A stretch of 64,000 nt of DNA from Myroides guanonis (GTDB lineage: Bacteria > Bacteroidota > Bacteroidia > Flavobacteriales > Flavobacteriaceae): NCBI RefSeq assembly GCF_900114085.1, contig NZ_FORU01000001.1, positions 62,001-126,000 of the forward strand, in the 5' to 3' direction. Under the pieces are notes generated by a model that did no database searches, was not told the DNA's origin, and was given only the letters and a program-made list of their open reading frames with translations. Both the position numbers and the translations under genes were made by a program. How positions within the stretch are numbered: the first letter of the stretch is position 1; each line of letters opens with the position of its first letter. Of this stretch, positions 17,904 through 25,994 are shown one piece after another.

Positions 17904-18917
17904 CTATTGATTAGTGTCGTTGATGTCGTCCATTAATTCAGCAAATAATCTAGTAGATTTCAATCGGTCCTCCAAATTATACATCGTTGAAACAACAATT
18001 AATTCATCAACTTGGGTTTCTTCTAAAAATGCTTCTATTTGCTTACGAACTGTTGCTTTGCTACCCACAAAAGAATATTTAAGCATTTGGTGTACTTGTG
18101 GATGATTAAAAACACTTTGTAACTCATCATCGTATTCTGTAGGTGGATGAAGTCGACCTGTGTTTCCCGTTAATAAACCATAAAACATTCTAATTAAAGA
18201 AGTGAAAAGGTTTTGAGCTTCTTGGTCTGTATCTGCTACTATCACATTTACACCAGCTATAACATACGGAGTTTGTAAATGTTCAGAAGGTTGGAAATTA
18301 TTGTGATAAATATGTAAAGCATTCATTAAATGAGTAGAGGCGAAGTGACTAGCAAACGCATAAGGTAAACCTTTCTGAGAAGCTAAATGAGCGCTATCTG
18401 TACTAGAACCTAATATGTAGATAGGAACATCAACACCCTCGGCTATAGCTACACGAACTTTAGAAGTGCTGTTTTCCTTAGAAAAATAGTTTTCAATTTT
18501 AGTTACTTCAGCAGGGAAGGAATGCGCTGCTTGCATAAAGTCAGAGCGAATAGCTTGTGCGGTTAGTTGGTCTGTTCCAGGAGCTCTACCTAATCCTAAA
18601 TCAATTCGGTTAGGGTAAAGTTGTGCAAGAGTTCCAAATTGTTCTGCAATAATTAATGGGGAATGGTTAGGAAGCATAATCCCTCCAGACCCAACTCGAA
18701 TTGTATTAGTATTTTCAGCTACATATCCTATAAGAACCGAAGTTGCACTACTACCAACTGAATCAGAATTGTGATGTTCTGCAAACCAATATCTAGTATA
18801 ATTGGTCTCTTCTGCCACTTTTGCTAATGCTAACGAATTATTTAAGGTCTCTTTAAAGGTACTGTTTTGAGAAACAATTGCGAGTTCAAGAACGGAATAG
18901 GCTATTGGTTTTTTCAT
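17904..18917 (-). CDS. LLM class flavin-dependent oxidoreductase (luciferase-like)
   Basis: TIM-barrel flavin monooxygenase of 337 aa. Recognisable parts are RYWFAEHHN (about 43-51), RVGSGGIMLPNHSPL (74-88), the R-I-D-L-G-L-G-R-A-P-G segment and a LGSS segment near 170, all typical of the LuxA-like single-component family often labelled MsnO8-type. The substrate is not known; many relatives act on small aldehydes or alkanes. It is the first gene of an operon with an HxlR regulator 4 bp downstream. A 14-bp palindrome at 19045 lies upstream. Confidence 0.85.
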   Translation of the reverse strand: MKKPIAYSVLELAIVSQNSTFKETLNNSLALAKVAEETNYTRYWFAEHHNSDSVGSSATSVLIGYVAENTNTIRVGSGGIMLPNHSPLIIAEQFGTLAQLYPNRIDLGLGRAPGTDQLTAQAIRSDFMQAAHSFPAEVTKIENYFSKENSTSKVRVAIAEGVDVPIYILGSSTDSAHLASQKGLPYAFASHFASTHLMNALHIYHNNFQPSEHLQTPYVIAGVNVIVADTDQEAQNLFTSLIRMFYGLLTGNTGRLHPPTEYDDELQSVFNHPQVHQMLKYSFVGSKATVRKQIEAFLEETQVDELIVVSTMYNLEDRLKSTRLFAELMDDINDTNQ

Positions 18918-19008
18918 ATTCTTAAAAGTATTTTTTTAGATGAAATAATATAATTTCAGAATTTATTGATTTGATCTACTTGTGTAATCAATATTTAAAT
19001 TACTATTA

Positions 19009-19016
19009 CAAAATTA
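19009..19016 (-). promoter_or_regulatory. Candidate -7 box for the LLM-HxlR operon
   Basis: On the minus strand the sequence reads TAATTTTG, matching TAnnTTTG, 92 bp before the start at 18917. A second CAAAA stretch follows, so the exact promoter is uncertain. Confidence 0.35.
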
Positions 19017-19044
19017 CAAAATCTTACTATACAAAAGAAAGTAG

Positions 19045-19058
19045 TTACCTTTAGGTAA
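19045..19058. promoter_or_regulatory. Palindrome, candidate operator of the HxlR regulator
   Basis: TTACCT-TT-AGGTAA is a perfect palindrome with 6-bp arms. It sits upstream of the LLM-HxlR operon, just beyond its candidate promoter. Confidence 0.4.
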
Positions 19059-19080
19059 GTAATAATCTGTTGTTAATAAA

Positions 19081-19380
19081 AAACTTGATATTCCATGGAT
19101 CCCTCCAGTCAACTCCTAGTCTCCTTTTACTCTAAAGCGTAATGTCAGTCAGTTGTAGCCGTAGCGCTAGCGGTGTGTGATCGAATTTTACTAGAAGACA
19201 AATCGGATATATAGCGATTGCATGTTAGGTTGCTGATACGTATGGCATAAACTAGAGGTTTATTAAGTGCGGTTTTGCATTCTTGCCAATCGATTTTGAT
19301 GGAGTGTGAATATTGGAGCTTGAAAGTTAGATGTAAAAGTTTTATGATTAGCATCTTGCAGTTTAATATTTACATTATTG
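19081..19380. other. GC-elevated non-coding stretch of unknown nature
   Basis: This part of the 652-bp gap between the LLM gene and the biotin operon is about 41% G+C (99 of 240 bases in 19081-19320 by hand count), higher than the neighbouring intergenic DNA. It contains a small stem (ATAAAC/GTTTAT near 19246-19264) and NheI/Eco47III-like GCGCTAGC patches. A 69-codon open frame on the minus strand shows no protein-like features. It may be a decayed mobile or intergenic repeat; I cannot name the family. The remainder (19381-19543) holds no recognisable element. Confidence 0.4.
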
Positions 19381-19543
19381 AAGTTTCGTTCACTGCTCAC
19401 TAGTTCCAGTTCCAAATAAATATTTTCAATTACTCAAATTATAATCTAACCCAAGTCTCGAAAAACAAAAAATGCGAGAAAGTTAAAATTCCGGACTACT
19501 AATTATCTTAAAACTGGTATCCGGACCATAAGTTAACTAGGTA

Positions 19544-19551
19544 TAGGTTTG
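19544..19551 (+). promoter_or_regulatory. -7 promoter box of the biotin operon
   Basis: TAGGTTTG matches TAnnTTTG and lies 18 bp before the ATG at 19570, giving a very short leader. An AGTTAACT palindrome is just upstream (19531-19538); whether it is a BirA-type site is not clear. Confidence 0.55.
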
Positions 19552-19569
19552 CCATAAAATTATTGAACT

Positions 19570-20181
19570 ATGCAACAATTACTAACAACCTTAGTGAAAA
19601 CACATGAACTACACGCAAAATGGTTAAACTCCCTCTCGTTTCTTGAAAACGCAGGTGCTCGAAAAATATCCGCTTCTGAGGATACTTATGCAGTTTCTTA
19701 TCTTCAGTTAAAACATGCAGCTGAAGAACACAGACACGCTTATTACCTTAAAAAGCAATTAAAAAAACTGCCGATACCTTTTCCTGAAACTTATGAATGG
19801 AATACTTTGATTGCACCAGTTTCTACTCAACAATACCTTAAAAAACTAGACGTTTTGTGTGGTCGTTATCTTAAAACAGTCCTGGGATTGGAAGGGAGAG
19901 AATTACGTTATGCTGCTTACTTATTAGTAACCTATGCTATTGAGTTGAGAGCAGATGTTTTATATCCAATTTATCAAGAGGTTCTAGATGCTAATGAATC
20001 AAAGATTATGGTGAAGTCTATTATTATAGAAGAACAAGGTCATTTGGAAGAAATGATTTCTCAATTAGATTCTTATTTGAAGGATTGGAATGAACACGCT
20101 TATGAAATTATAAAAATGGAAGAAATGCTTTTTGATGAGTGGATAGAATCTATAAAAGGAGAGATTGTACAGCATGAATAG
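19570..20181 (+). CDS. Ferritin-like diiron-type protein, first gene of the biotin operon
   Basis: Predicted four-helix-bundle protein of 203 aa. Residues fit the diiron-carboxylate pattern Glu, ExxH, Glu, ExxH: a Glu in helix 1 (E13 or E26), E53-x-x-H56 in helix 2, E125 in helix 3 and E155-x-x-H158 in helix 4. This is the ligand set of ferritin-like oxygenases such as MiaE or acyl-ACP desaturases, not a storage ferritin. No signal peptide is present. It overlaps bioF by 8 bp, and bioF-bioD-bioA follow with overlaps, so it is expressed as part of biotin synthesis. A role in making or modifying the pimeloyl precursor is conceivable but unproven. I know no name for it. Confidence 0.7.
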   Translation: MQQLLTTLVKTHELHAKWLNSLSFLENAGARKISASEDTYAVSYLQLKHAAEEHRHAYYLKKQLKKLPIPFPETYEWNTLIAPVSTQQYLKKLDVLCGRYLKTVLGLEGRELRYAAYLLVTYAIELRADVLYPIYQEVLDANESKIMVKSIIIEEQGHLEEMISQLDSYLKDWNEHAYEIIKMEEMLFDEWIESIKGEIVQHE

Positions 20182-21301
20182 AACACCATTAAGTTTGACT
20201 AGACGATTGGAAGAAAGATTGAAGAATGATTCTTTTAGAAAGTTGAGTTTAACAGAAACAGAGGGAATAGATTTTTATTCAAACGATTATCTGGGGTTGA
20301 GTAGGGATAATGATTTTCAAAAAGGGCTTTTTGAAGAATTGAAAGAAAAGCTAGATAGTCTGACAAGTAGTACAGGTTCTCGTCTAATTAGTGGAAATAC
20401 TTCAGTAATGGAAGAAACAGAGAAGTTTATTGCTGATAAACATCAGGTTGAAGCAGCTTTGTTATTTGGATCTGGCTATGATGCTAATTTGGCTCTTTTA
20501 GGTTGTATTCCCACGTATCGATCTACTGTAATTGTTGATGAATTTGTACATCGATCAATACATGATGGATGTCAGTTATCTATGGCAAAAAAATGGAAGT
20601 TTAAACACAATGATTTATATGATTTAGAAAAAAAGCTTAATAAAGCTAAGGGAGAAGTATTTGTAGTTGTAGAAAGTTTGTATTCTATGGATGGGGATTT
20701 TGCTCCATTAAAAGAGCTGGTCATTTTATGTGATCGATATAATGCATATTTGATTGTTGATGAAGCTCATGCTATAGGTGTTTACGGTTTAGGGGTGCTA
20801 AATGAATATAATTTACAAAATGCTGTTTTTGCAACCACTGTTACATATGGTAAAGCTATGGGAGTTCATGGTGCAGCGATTCTAGGTAGCGCGGTTTTAA
20901 AGGAGATGCTAATCAATTTTGGTTCTTCTTTTATATATAGTACGGCTCCTCCCTCTTCAATGGCTTTGAGCATTAGGTATTCTTATTCTTATTTAGAAAA
21001 TAATGATTTTCGAATGAACTGCTTATCTGATGTAATCGCTTATTATCAAAAATGTTTTTCTTCTTTTTTTCCTTGTACTTCAAGTGCTATTCAAATTATA
21101 GATTTAGAGTATTTGCAAGAGATAACCATTCTTTTGGATAAAATTAAAGGAGCAAGAGTTAAATGTGTTTTAATTAAAGCACCCACTGTTTCACTAGGAA
21201 GTGAGCGTTTCCGTATTTGCTTACACGCACATAACAACAAAAATGAAATAGATGTACTATTGAAACTAATGTTAGAACATAGAAAAGAGGGATTAATATG
21301 A
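20174..21301 (+). CDS. bioF: 8-amino-7-oxononanoate synthase
   Basis: PLP-dependent alpha-oxoamine synthase, 375 aa, condensing pimeloyl thioester with L-alanine to give KAPA, the first committed step of biotin ring synthesis. Motifs: N-D-Y-L-G-L near the N-terminus, SGNTSVMEETE, DEAHAIGVYG at 196-205 and the PLP lysine K227 in TYGKAMGVHG. The in-frame TTG at 20165 is a less likely start; the ATG at 20174 overlaps the stop of the previous gene (ATGAATAG), which is typical of coupled translation. The family usually reads G-K-A-L/F-G-x-x-G-G after the lysine; here it is GKAMGVHG, a mild variant. Confidence 0.93.
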   Translation: MNRTPLSLTRRLEERLKNDSFRKLSLTETEGIDFYSNDYLGLSRDNDFQKGLFEELKEKLDSLTSSTGSRLISGNTSVMEETEKFIADKHQVEAALLFGSGYDANLALLGCIPTYRSTVIVDEFVHRSIHDGCQLSMAKKWKFKHNDLYDLEKKLNKAKGEVFVVVESLYSMDGDFAPLKELVILCDRYNAYLIVDEAHAIGVYGLGVLNEYNLQNAVFATTVTYGKAMGVHGAAILGSAVLKEMLINFGSSFIYSTAPPSSMALSIRYSYSYLENNDFRMNCLSDVIAYYQKCFSSFFPCTSSAIQIIDLEYLQEITILLDKIKGARVKCVLIKAPTVSLGSERFRICLHAHNNKNEIDVLLKLMLEHRKEGLI

Positions 21302-21882
21302 AATTATTTGTAACAGGAGTAGGAACGGGTGTGGGTAAGACCGTAGTGTCATCAATATTGGTGTCTAAGTTTAAGGCGGATTATTGGAAACCTATTCAAG
21401 CAGGAGATTTAGAGGATACAGACAGTATGAAAGTCTACCGGTGGACTAATAATATCTTTAGAATTCATAAAGAGCGTTATGCTTTTCAAAGGGCTGCTTC
21501 TCCACATGAAGCCGCAGCTGTGGAAGGAATTGAAATTAAACTCAATGATTTTGAAATGCCTCAAATCGATAATAATTTAATTGTAGAAGGAGCAGGAGGA
21601 TTGTTCGTACCATTAAATGATAAAGAATACATGATTGATTTAATAGTTCATTTACAACTAGAGGTGATATTGGTTATTCGGGATTATCTGGGAGTGATCA
21701 ATCATAGTTTATTGTCAATTAAGGCTCTTGAGTTAAGAGGTATATCTATTTATAGCGTGGTGTTTAATGGAGAGTTTAATCCATATACAGTTAGAGCGAT
21801 AAAAGGAGCTTTACCTCAAGACATGAATTATATATATATCGATGAGTTAATAGAAGAGAATGGTTATTTAAAAAACATATAA
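21298..21882 (+). CDS. bioD: ATP-dependent dethiobiotin synthetase
   Basis: Converts 7,8-diaminopelargonic acid, CO2 and ATP to dethiobiotin in the cytoplasm. The 194-aa product, slightly short for the family, shows the P-loop GVGTGVGKT at 7-15, the substrate segment K-P-I-Q-A-G and the V-E-G-A-G-G-L motif that binds the carbamate site. It overlaps bioF by 4 bp (ATGA) and bioA by 1 bp (TAATG), so the three are translated as a coupled unit. Confidence 0.93.
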   Translation: MKLFVTGVGTGVGKTVVSSILVSKFKADYWKPIQAGDLEDTDSMKVYRWTNNIFRIHKERYAFQRAASPHEAAAVEGIEIKLNDFEMPQIDNNLIVEGAGGLFVPLNDKEYMIDLIVHLQLEVILVIRDYLGVINHSLLSIKALELRGISIYSVVFNGEFNPYTVRAIKGALPQDMNYIYIDELIEENGYLKNI

Positions 21883-23162
21883 TGAGAACACTACAAGAAG
21901 AATTAAGAGAAAGAGACTATAAAGTTAATTGGCATCCTTATACACAAATGAAGGGGGCAGAGAGTATAGTGCCTATTGTAAAGGGAAAAGGGGTTTATTT
22001 ATATGACGCAAACGGAAAAAGATATATTGATGCTGTTTCCTCTTGGTGGGTGACGCTTCATGGACATGCTCATCCTTATATAGCTAAAAAAGTTAGTGAA
22101 CAGTTATTGGAATTGGAGCAAGTTATTTTTGCTGGTTTTACACATAAACCAGCAATTGAATTATCGGAGCGTTTGCTTTCTTTATTACCAAGAAATCAAG
22201 CTAAAGTATTTTATACTGATAACGGATCAACAGCTATTGAAGTCGCTCTAAAAATGGCTGTGCAATATTACTACAATAAAGGGGTGAAAAAGCAACAAAT
22301 TGTTGCATTTAAGAATGCGTATCACGGAGATACTTTCGGTGCGATGTCTATTAGTGGAAGAGGAATTTGGACAAAGCCATTTGGAGAATTATTGTTTGAC
22401 GTACTGTTTATAGATGCTCCTACTGTAGATAATTTAGAAGTAACTAAAAGCTATCTAAATCAATATATTGATGATATCGCATGCTTTGTATACGAACCCT
22501 TAGTTCAAGGAGCAGCAGGAATGTTGATGCATGAAGCGGACTGTCTTTCTGAATTGATGAGCTATTTTAAATCGAAGGAGGTTCTTTTAATTCAAGATGA
22601 GATATTCGTAGGTTTTGGACGTACAGGAACTTTATTTGCTGCAAATCAACTATCTGTAAAACCAGATATTATGTGTTTTTCTAAAGGATTAACTGGAGGG
22701 ACTATGCCCTTGGGAATAACGACTTGTAAGGATGAGGTTTATCAAGCTTTTTATGATAATGATACTACGAAAGCACTATTTCACGGTCATTCTTTTACAG
22801 CTAATCCTTTGGCTTGCGCGGCTTCATTGGCGAGTTTGGATTTGTTGTTAAATAAAGAAACACAATCAAATATAGAAAGGATTGTAGAGCAACATAAAAT
22901 GTTTGTTGAGAAATTAGAAAATCATCCGAAAGTGAAATCTGTTCGCCAATGTGGCACTATTTTCGCAATGGAATGGAATATAAGTGATGAAACGTCTTAT
23001 TTTAGTGATATCCATAAACAATTATATCCATTCTTCTTAGAACGTGGTATTTTGATGAGGCCCTTGGGAAACATTGTATATCTAGTTCCACCTTATAGTA
23101 TTTCTAAAGAAGATTTAGAGTATGTGTATACCTGTATTTTAGAAGCTTTGTCAATTGTTTAA
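21882..23162 (+). CDS. bioA: Adenosylmethionine--8-amino-7-oxononanoate transaminase
   Basis: PLP class III aminotransferase of 426 aa that aminates KAPA to DAPA using S-adenosylmethionine as amino donor. The SAM-binding region SSWWVTLHGHAHP (53-65) identifies BioA rather than a general omega-transaminase. Other motifs are Y-T-D-N-G-S-T-A-I-E-V (111-121), YHGDT, the Asp of QDEIFVGFGRTG (238-249) and the PLP lysine K268 in FSKGLTGG. It is the last gene of the operon; bioB and genes for pimeloyl synthesis are not in this window. Confidence 0.95.
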   Translation: MRTLQEELRERDYKVNWHPYTQMKGAESIVPIVKGKGVYLYDANGKRYIDAVSSWWVTLHGHAHPYIAKKVSEQLLELEQVIFAGFTHKPAIELSERLLSLLPRNQAKVFYTDNGSTAIEVALKMAVQYYYNKGVKKQQIVAFKNAYHGDTFGAMSISGRGIWTKPFGELLFDVLFIDAPTVDNLEVTKSYLNQYIDDIACFVYEPLVQGAAGMLMHEADCLSELMSYFKSKEVLLIQDEIFVGFGRTGTLFAANQLSVKPDIMCFSKGLTGGTMPLGITTCKDEVYQAFYDNDTTKALFHGHSFTANPLACAASLASLDLLLNKETQSNIERIVEQHKMFVEKLENHPKVKSVRQCGTIFAMEWNISDETSYFSDIHKQLYPFFLERGILMRPLGNIVYLVPPYSISKEDLEYVYTCILEALSIV

Positions 23163-23614
23163 TAAAGAAAATATCATTGTTAAAATTTTAAGTAAGAGTA
23201 AAAGTTTTATAATAAATATTTTATTTGAAACTGATTATTATATTCGATGTTTTTAACTGTTTGTGTTTAAAATGGTGCGTATTGTGAATTTTTTATAAAA
23301 ACAACTATATTGTAATTATATGTATATTAATATATTATAAATATATGTATTTTTCAGAACATAAAAAAAGGAGAAAAATATATAAAAATGCGAATTAATT
23401 TAGGAGAATTGAATGTTACTTTGTTATATTTGTTGAAATTTAATTTAAATACGTGTTTTAATGTATATTTATTAAAGGTATATTGATTAATTGTGTTTGT
23501 TTTTATGTTTTTATTGAAGTAAAACGAAATTCTTTAGCTAAATATAAAAACTTATGACGGATGATTTAATTATTTTAACAAATTGTTTTTTATATAATCT
23601 TTCAATGCTGAATT
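23163..23614 (+). other. AT-rich intergenic region after the biotin operon
   Basis: 452 bp with very high A+T. The only element I see is a promoter box at 23425. There is no clear terminator for the biotin operon and no open frame with coding character. Confidence 0.5.
23425..23432 (+). promoter_or_regulatory. -7 promoter box for the 124-aa membrane protein
   Basis: TATATTTG matches TAnnTTTG. It lies 182 bp before the start at 23615, so a long leader would be implied. Confidence 0.35.
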
Positions 23615-23989
23615 ATGAAGTTATTTCTTAATTTTTTATCCCCTTTGAGTTTCTGGGAAAAAATAGCTTTATTACTAATAGTAATAGCATTAATTTCGTT
23701 ATTAGTGGATTTTCTACTTAAAATTGTCAAAACAAAAAAGAATTCTAAGATGCTTAGAAAGTATCTAGAATTAAAAAATGAAAAATGGGATGTATTGGTT
23801 AAGATTTTAACTGATGATAAGGAGCTAGATGGATTGTATGTTAGTAATAAGTTACAAATGGATCTTTCTAATTTTGATGCTAGATATAGGGATTTAATTT
23901 ATCATGAGTTGTTGGTAGTGAAAAGTGTTAAGGACATAAATACTACAAACTATAAAACAGTGTTAGATTTATTAAGACACAAAAAATAA
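23615..23989 (+). CDS. Hypothetical single-pass membrane protein
   Basis: Protein of 124 aa with one strong hydrophobic segment at about residues 15-40 (IALLLIVIALISLLVDFLL), a basic stretch and a soluble ~85-aa helical tail rich in Lys, Glu and Leu. I recognise no domain. It is monocistronic: a 450-bp gap precedes it and two hairpins follow it. Confidence 0.6.
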   Translation: MKLFLNFLSPLSFWEKIALLLIVIALISLLVDFLLKIVKTKKNSKMLRKYLELKNEKWDVLVKILTDDKELDGLYVSNKLQMDLSNFDARYRDLIYHELLVVKSVKDINTTNYKTVLDLLRHKK

Positions 23990-24031
23990 GAATATAGAAG
24001 TAGTTTTTTTAAATAACTATTTTAAGATAAA

Positions 24032-24063
24032 ACACTTTGTGGCTAAAGTGTGGTTTTGTTTTG
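24032..24063 (+). terminator. First terminator hairpin after the membrane protein gene
   Basis: A 7-bp stem ACACTTT/AAAGTGT (24032-24038, 24045-24051) is followed by a T-rich tail. Confidence 0.5.
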
Positions 24064-24066
24064 TTT

Positions 24067-24106
24067 AAAAGAATGGAAAGACGTTTGTTTTTCCATTCTT
24101 TTTTTT
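24067..24106 (+). terminator. Strong rho-independent terminator
   Basis: A 13-bp stem (AAAAGAATGGAAA at 24067-24079 with its complement at 24090-24102) runs directly into a T-tract. Confidence 0.8.
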
Positions 24107-24222
24107 ACAGGCATTTAAGGAGATTATATCAAAGTGTAACTTCTGTTTTTACCCTAGTTAGATAAGTGTTTATTTAAATTTGAATTCTAAATTAATTATA
24201 GAGTTCATTTTACTACAAATAG

Positions 24223-24230
24223 TATATTTG
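24223..24230 (+). promoter_or_regulatory. -7 promoter box of the ABC-F gene
   Basis: TATATTTG matches TAnnTTTG and lies 25 bp before the ATG at 24255. It falls inside the longer open frame that begins at 24180, which rules out that upstream start. Confidence 0.6.
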
Positions 24231-24254
24231 CAGACTAAGAATAATACTTATCAC

Positions 24255-25886
24255 ATGATTACAGTTAATGATATTTCAGTTCAATTTGGGGGTACTACTT
24301 TGTTTAGTGGTGTGAACTTTTCTATAAATGAGAATGACAAAATTGCCTTAATGGGTAAGAACGGTGCAGGGAAATCTACTTTATTAAAAATTGTAGCAGG
24401 AGTCAATAAACCATCTACAGGAAGTATTGCGGCTCCTAAGGAGGCGGTTATAGCTTATTTACCACAGCATTTGCTAACTGAAGACAATGCGACTGTTATG
24501 GAGGAAACTTCTAAGGCTTTTGCTAGTGTTTTTAATATGAAAGCTGAAATTGATGCCATCAATGAGGAGTTGACTGTGCGCACAGACTATGAAAGTGATG
24601 CTTATATGAAGCTGATTGAACGCGTTTCTGAATTGAGCGAGAAGTTCTATTCTATTGAAGAGGTTAATTATGAAGCTGAGGTGGAGAAAATTCTGAAAGG
24701 ATTAGGTTTTACTAGAGAGGATTTCGGTCGTCCAACCTCAGAGTTTAGTGGGGGATGGAGAATGCGCATTGAATTGGCTAAAATATTACTTCAAAAACCA
24801 GATTTGATTTTATTGGATGAGCCTACTAACCATATGGATATTGAAAGTATTCAATGGTTGGAAGAGTTTTTAATGACTTCAGCGAAAGCAGTTATGGTGA
24901 TTTCCCATGACCGTGCATTTGTTGATGCTATTACCAATAGAACGATTGAGGTTACTATGGGGAAAATCTATGACTATAAAGCTAAGTATTCTGATTATTT
25001 AGTGTTACGTCAAGATCGTAGAGCGCATCAGATGAAAGCTTATGAAGAGCAACAAAAGATGATTGCTGAGACCACTGAATTTATTGAACGATTTAAAGGA
25101 ACTTATTCCAAAACGCTTTCTGTTCAATCTAGGGTTAAAATGCTAGAGAAATTGGATATAATAGAGGTAGATGAAATCGATAACTCGGCTTTGCGTTTGC
25201 GATTTCCTGCTGCTGCTCGTTCGGGTCAATATCCTGTTGTTGTAGAAGGATTGTCTAAAGCATATGATGAACATGTAGTTTTCAAAGATGCTAATCTTGT
25301 GATAGAACGCGGTCAGAAAGTGGCTTTTGTTGGGAAGAACGGTGAGGGTAAGTCTACGATGATTAAAGCGATCATGAATGAAATTGACTATGAAGGGAAA
25401 TTGGAAATAGGACACAATGCACAGATCGGATACTTTGCTCAAAATCAAGCTTCTTTACTAGACGGAGATCTAACAGTTTTTGAAACGATTGATCGTGTTG
25501 CAGAAGGAGATATTCGTACACAAATTAAAAATATATTAGGAGCATTCATGTTCTCTGGAGATGATATACATAAGAAAGTAAAGGTGTTGTCTGGAGGAGA
25601 GAAAACGCGTTTAGCAATGATTAAATTGTTGTTAGAACCTGTGAATCTTTTGATATTGGATGAGCCTACCAACCACTTGGATATGAAAACCAAAGATGTG
25701 ATTAAAGCAGCTTTGAATGATTTTGAGGGAACTGTTATCTTGGTTTCTCACGACCGTGATTTCTTAGATGGATTAGCTGAGAAAGTGTTTGAGTTTGGTA
25801 ACAAACGAGTGAAAGAACATTTTGAAGATATTAAAGGCTTTATGGCTTACAAAAAAGTAGAGAATCTTTCTGAGATTGAGAAATAG
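24255..25886 (+). CDS. ABC-F family ribosome-associated ATPase
   Basis: Cytoplasmic protein of 543 aa with two ABC domains in tandem and no membrane part, the ABC-F arrangement of translation factors. Walker A motifs are GKNGAGKST (34-42) and GKNGEGKST (about 360). Signature motifs are SGGWRMR and LSGGEKTR, and Walker B with the switch region reads LILDEPTNHLD in the second copy. The linker between domains (about 230-310) is charged and helical, as expected for the P-site tRNA interaction motif. Closest in layout to the YheS/EttA-like housekeeping group; antibiotic resistance cannot be inferred. The start was chosen from the promoter at 24223. Confidence 0.9.
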   Translation: MITVNDISVQFGGTTLFSGVNFSINENDKIALMGKNGAGKSTLLKIVAGVNKPSTGSIAAPKEAVIAYLPQHLLTEDNATVMEETSKAFASVFNMKAEIDAINEELTVRTDYESDAYMKLIERVSELSEKFYSIEEVNYEAEVEKILKGLGFTREDFGRPTSEFSGGWRMRIELAKILLQKPDLILLDEPTNHMDIESIQWLEEFLMTSAKAVMVISHDRAFVDAITNRTIEVTMGKIYDYKAKYSDYLVLRQDRRAHQMKAYEEQQKMIAETTEFIERFKGTYSKTLSVQSRVKMLEKLDIIEVDEIDNSALRLRFPAAARSGQYPVVVEGLSKAYDEHVVFKDANLVIERGQKVAFVGKNGEGKSTMIKAIMNEIDYEGKLEIGHNAQIGYFAQNQASLLDGDLTVFETIDRVAEGDIRTQIKNILGAFMFSGDDIHKKVKVLSGGEKTRLAMIKLLLEPVNLLILDEPTNHLDMKTKDVIKAALNDFEGTVILVSHDRDFLDGLAEKVFEFGNKRVKEHFEDIKGFMAYKKVENLSEIEK

Positions 25887-25907
25887 AAGTTTTTTAATTT
25901 ATATATG

Positions 25908-25946
25908 AAAAAGCCGTTTCACATCTTTGTGAAACGGCTTTTTCTA
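25908..25946. terminator. Bidirectional terminator between the ABC-F gene and the export operon
   Basis: A 15-bp perfect stem AAAAAGCCGTTTCAC/GTGAAACGGCTTTTT (25908-25922, 25929-25943) separates converging genes. The core stem recurs at 32367. Confidence 0.85.
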
Positions 25947-25994
25947 TGGTTCTCTATCTCGTCCTCTTGTTCTGAGTAGGGATATCAAATGTTT

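Noticed and set aside
19145..19354. 69-codon minus-strand frame in the gap before the biotin operon
   Set aside because: No motif or start context, and it lies in the GC-elevated region; treated as non-coding.
20165..20173. TTG start for bioF
   Set aside because: The ATG at 20174 overlaps the previous stop in the usual coupled way, and the three extra codons have no family support.
24180..24254. N-terminal extension of the ABC-F protein
   Set aside because: A -7 box lies inside it and the family N-terminus MITVND starts at 24255.
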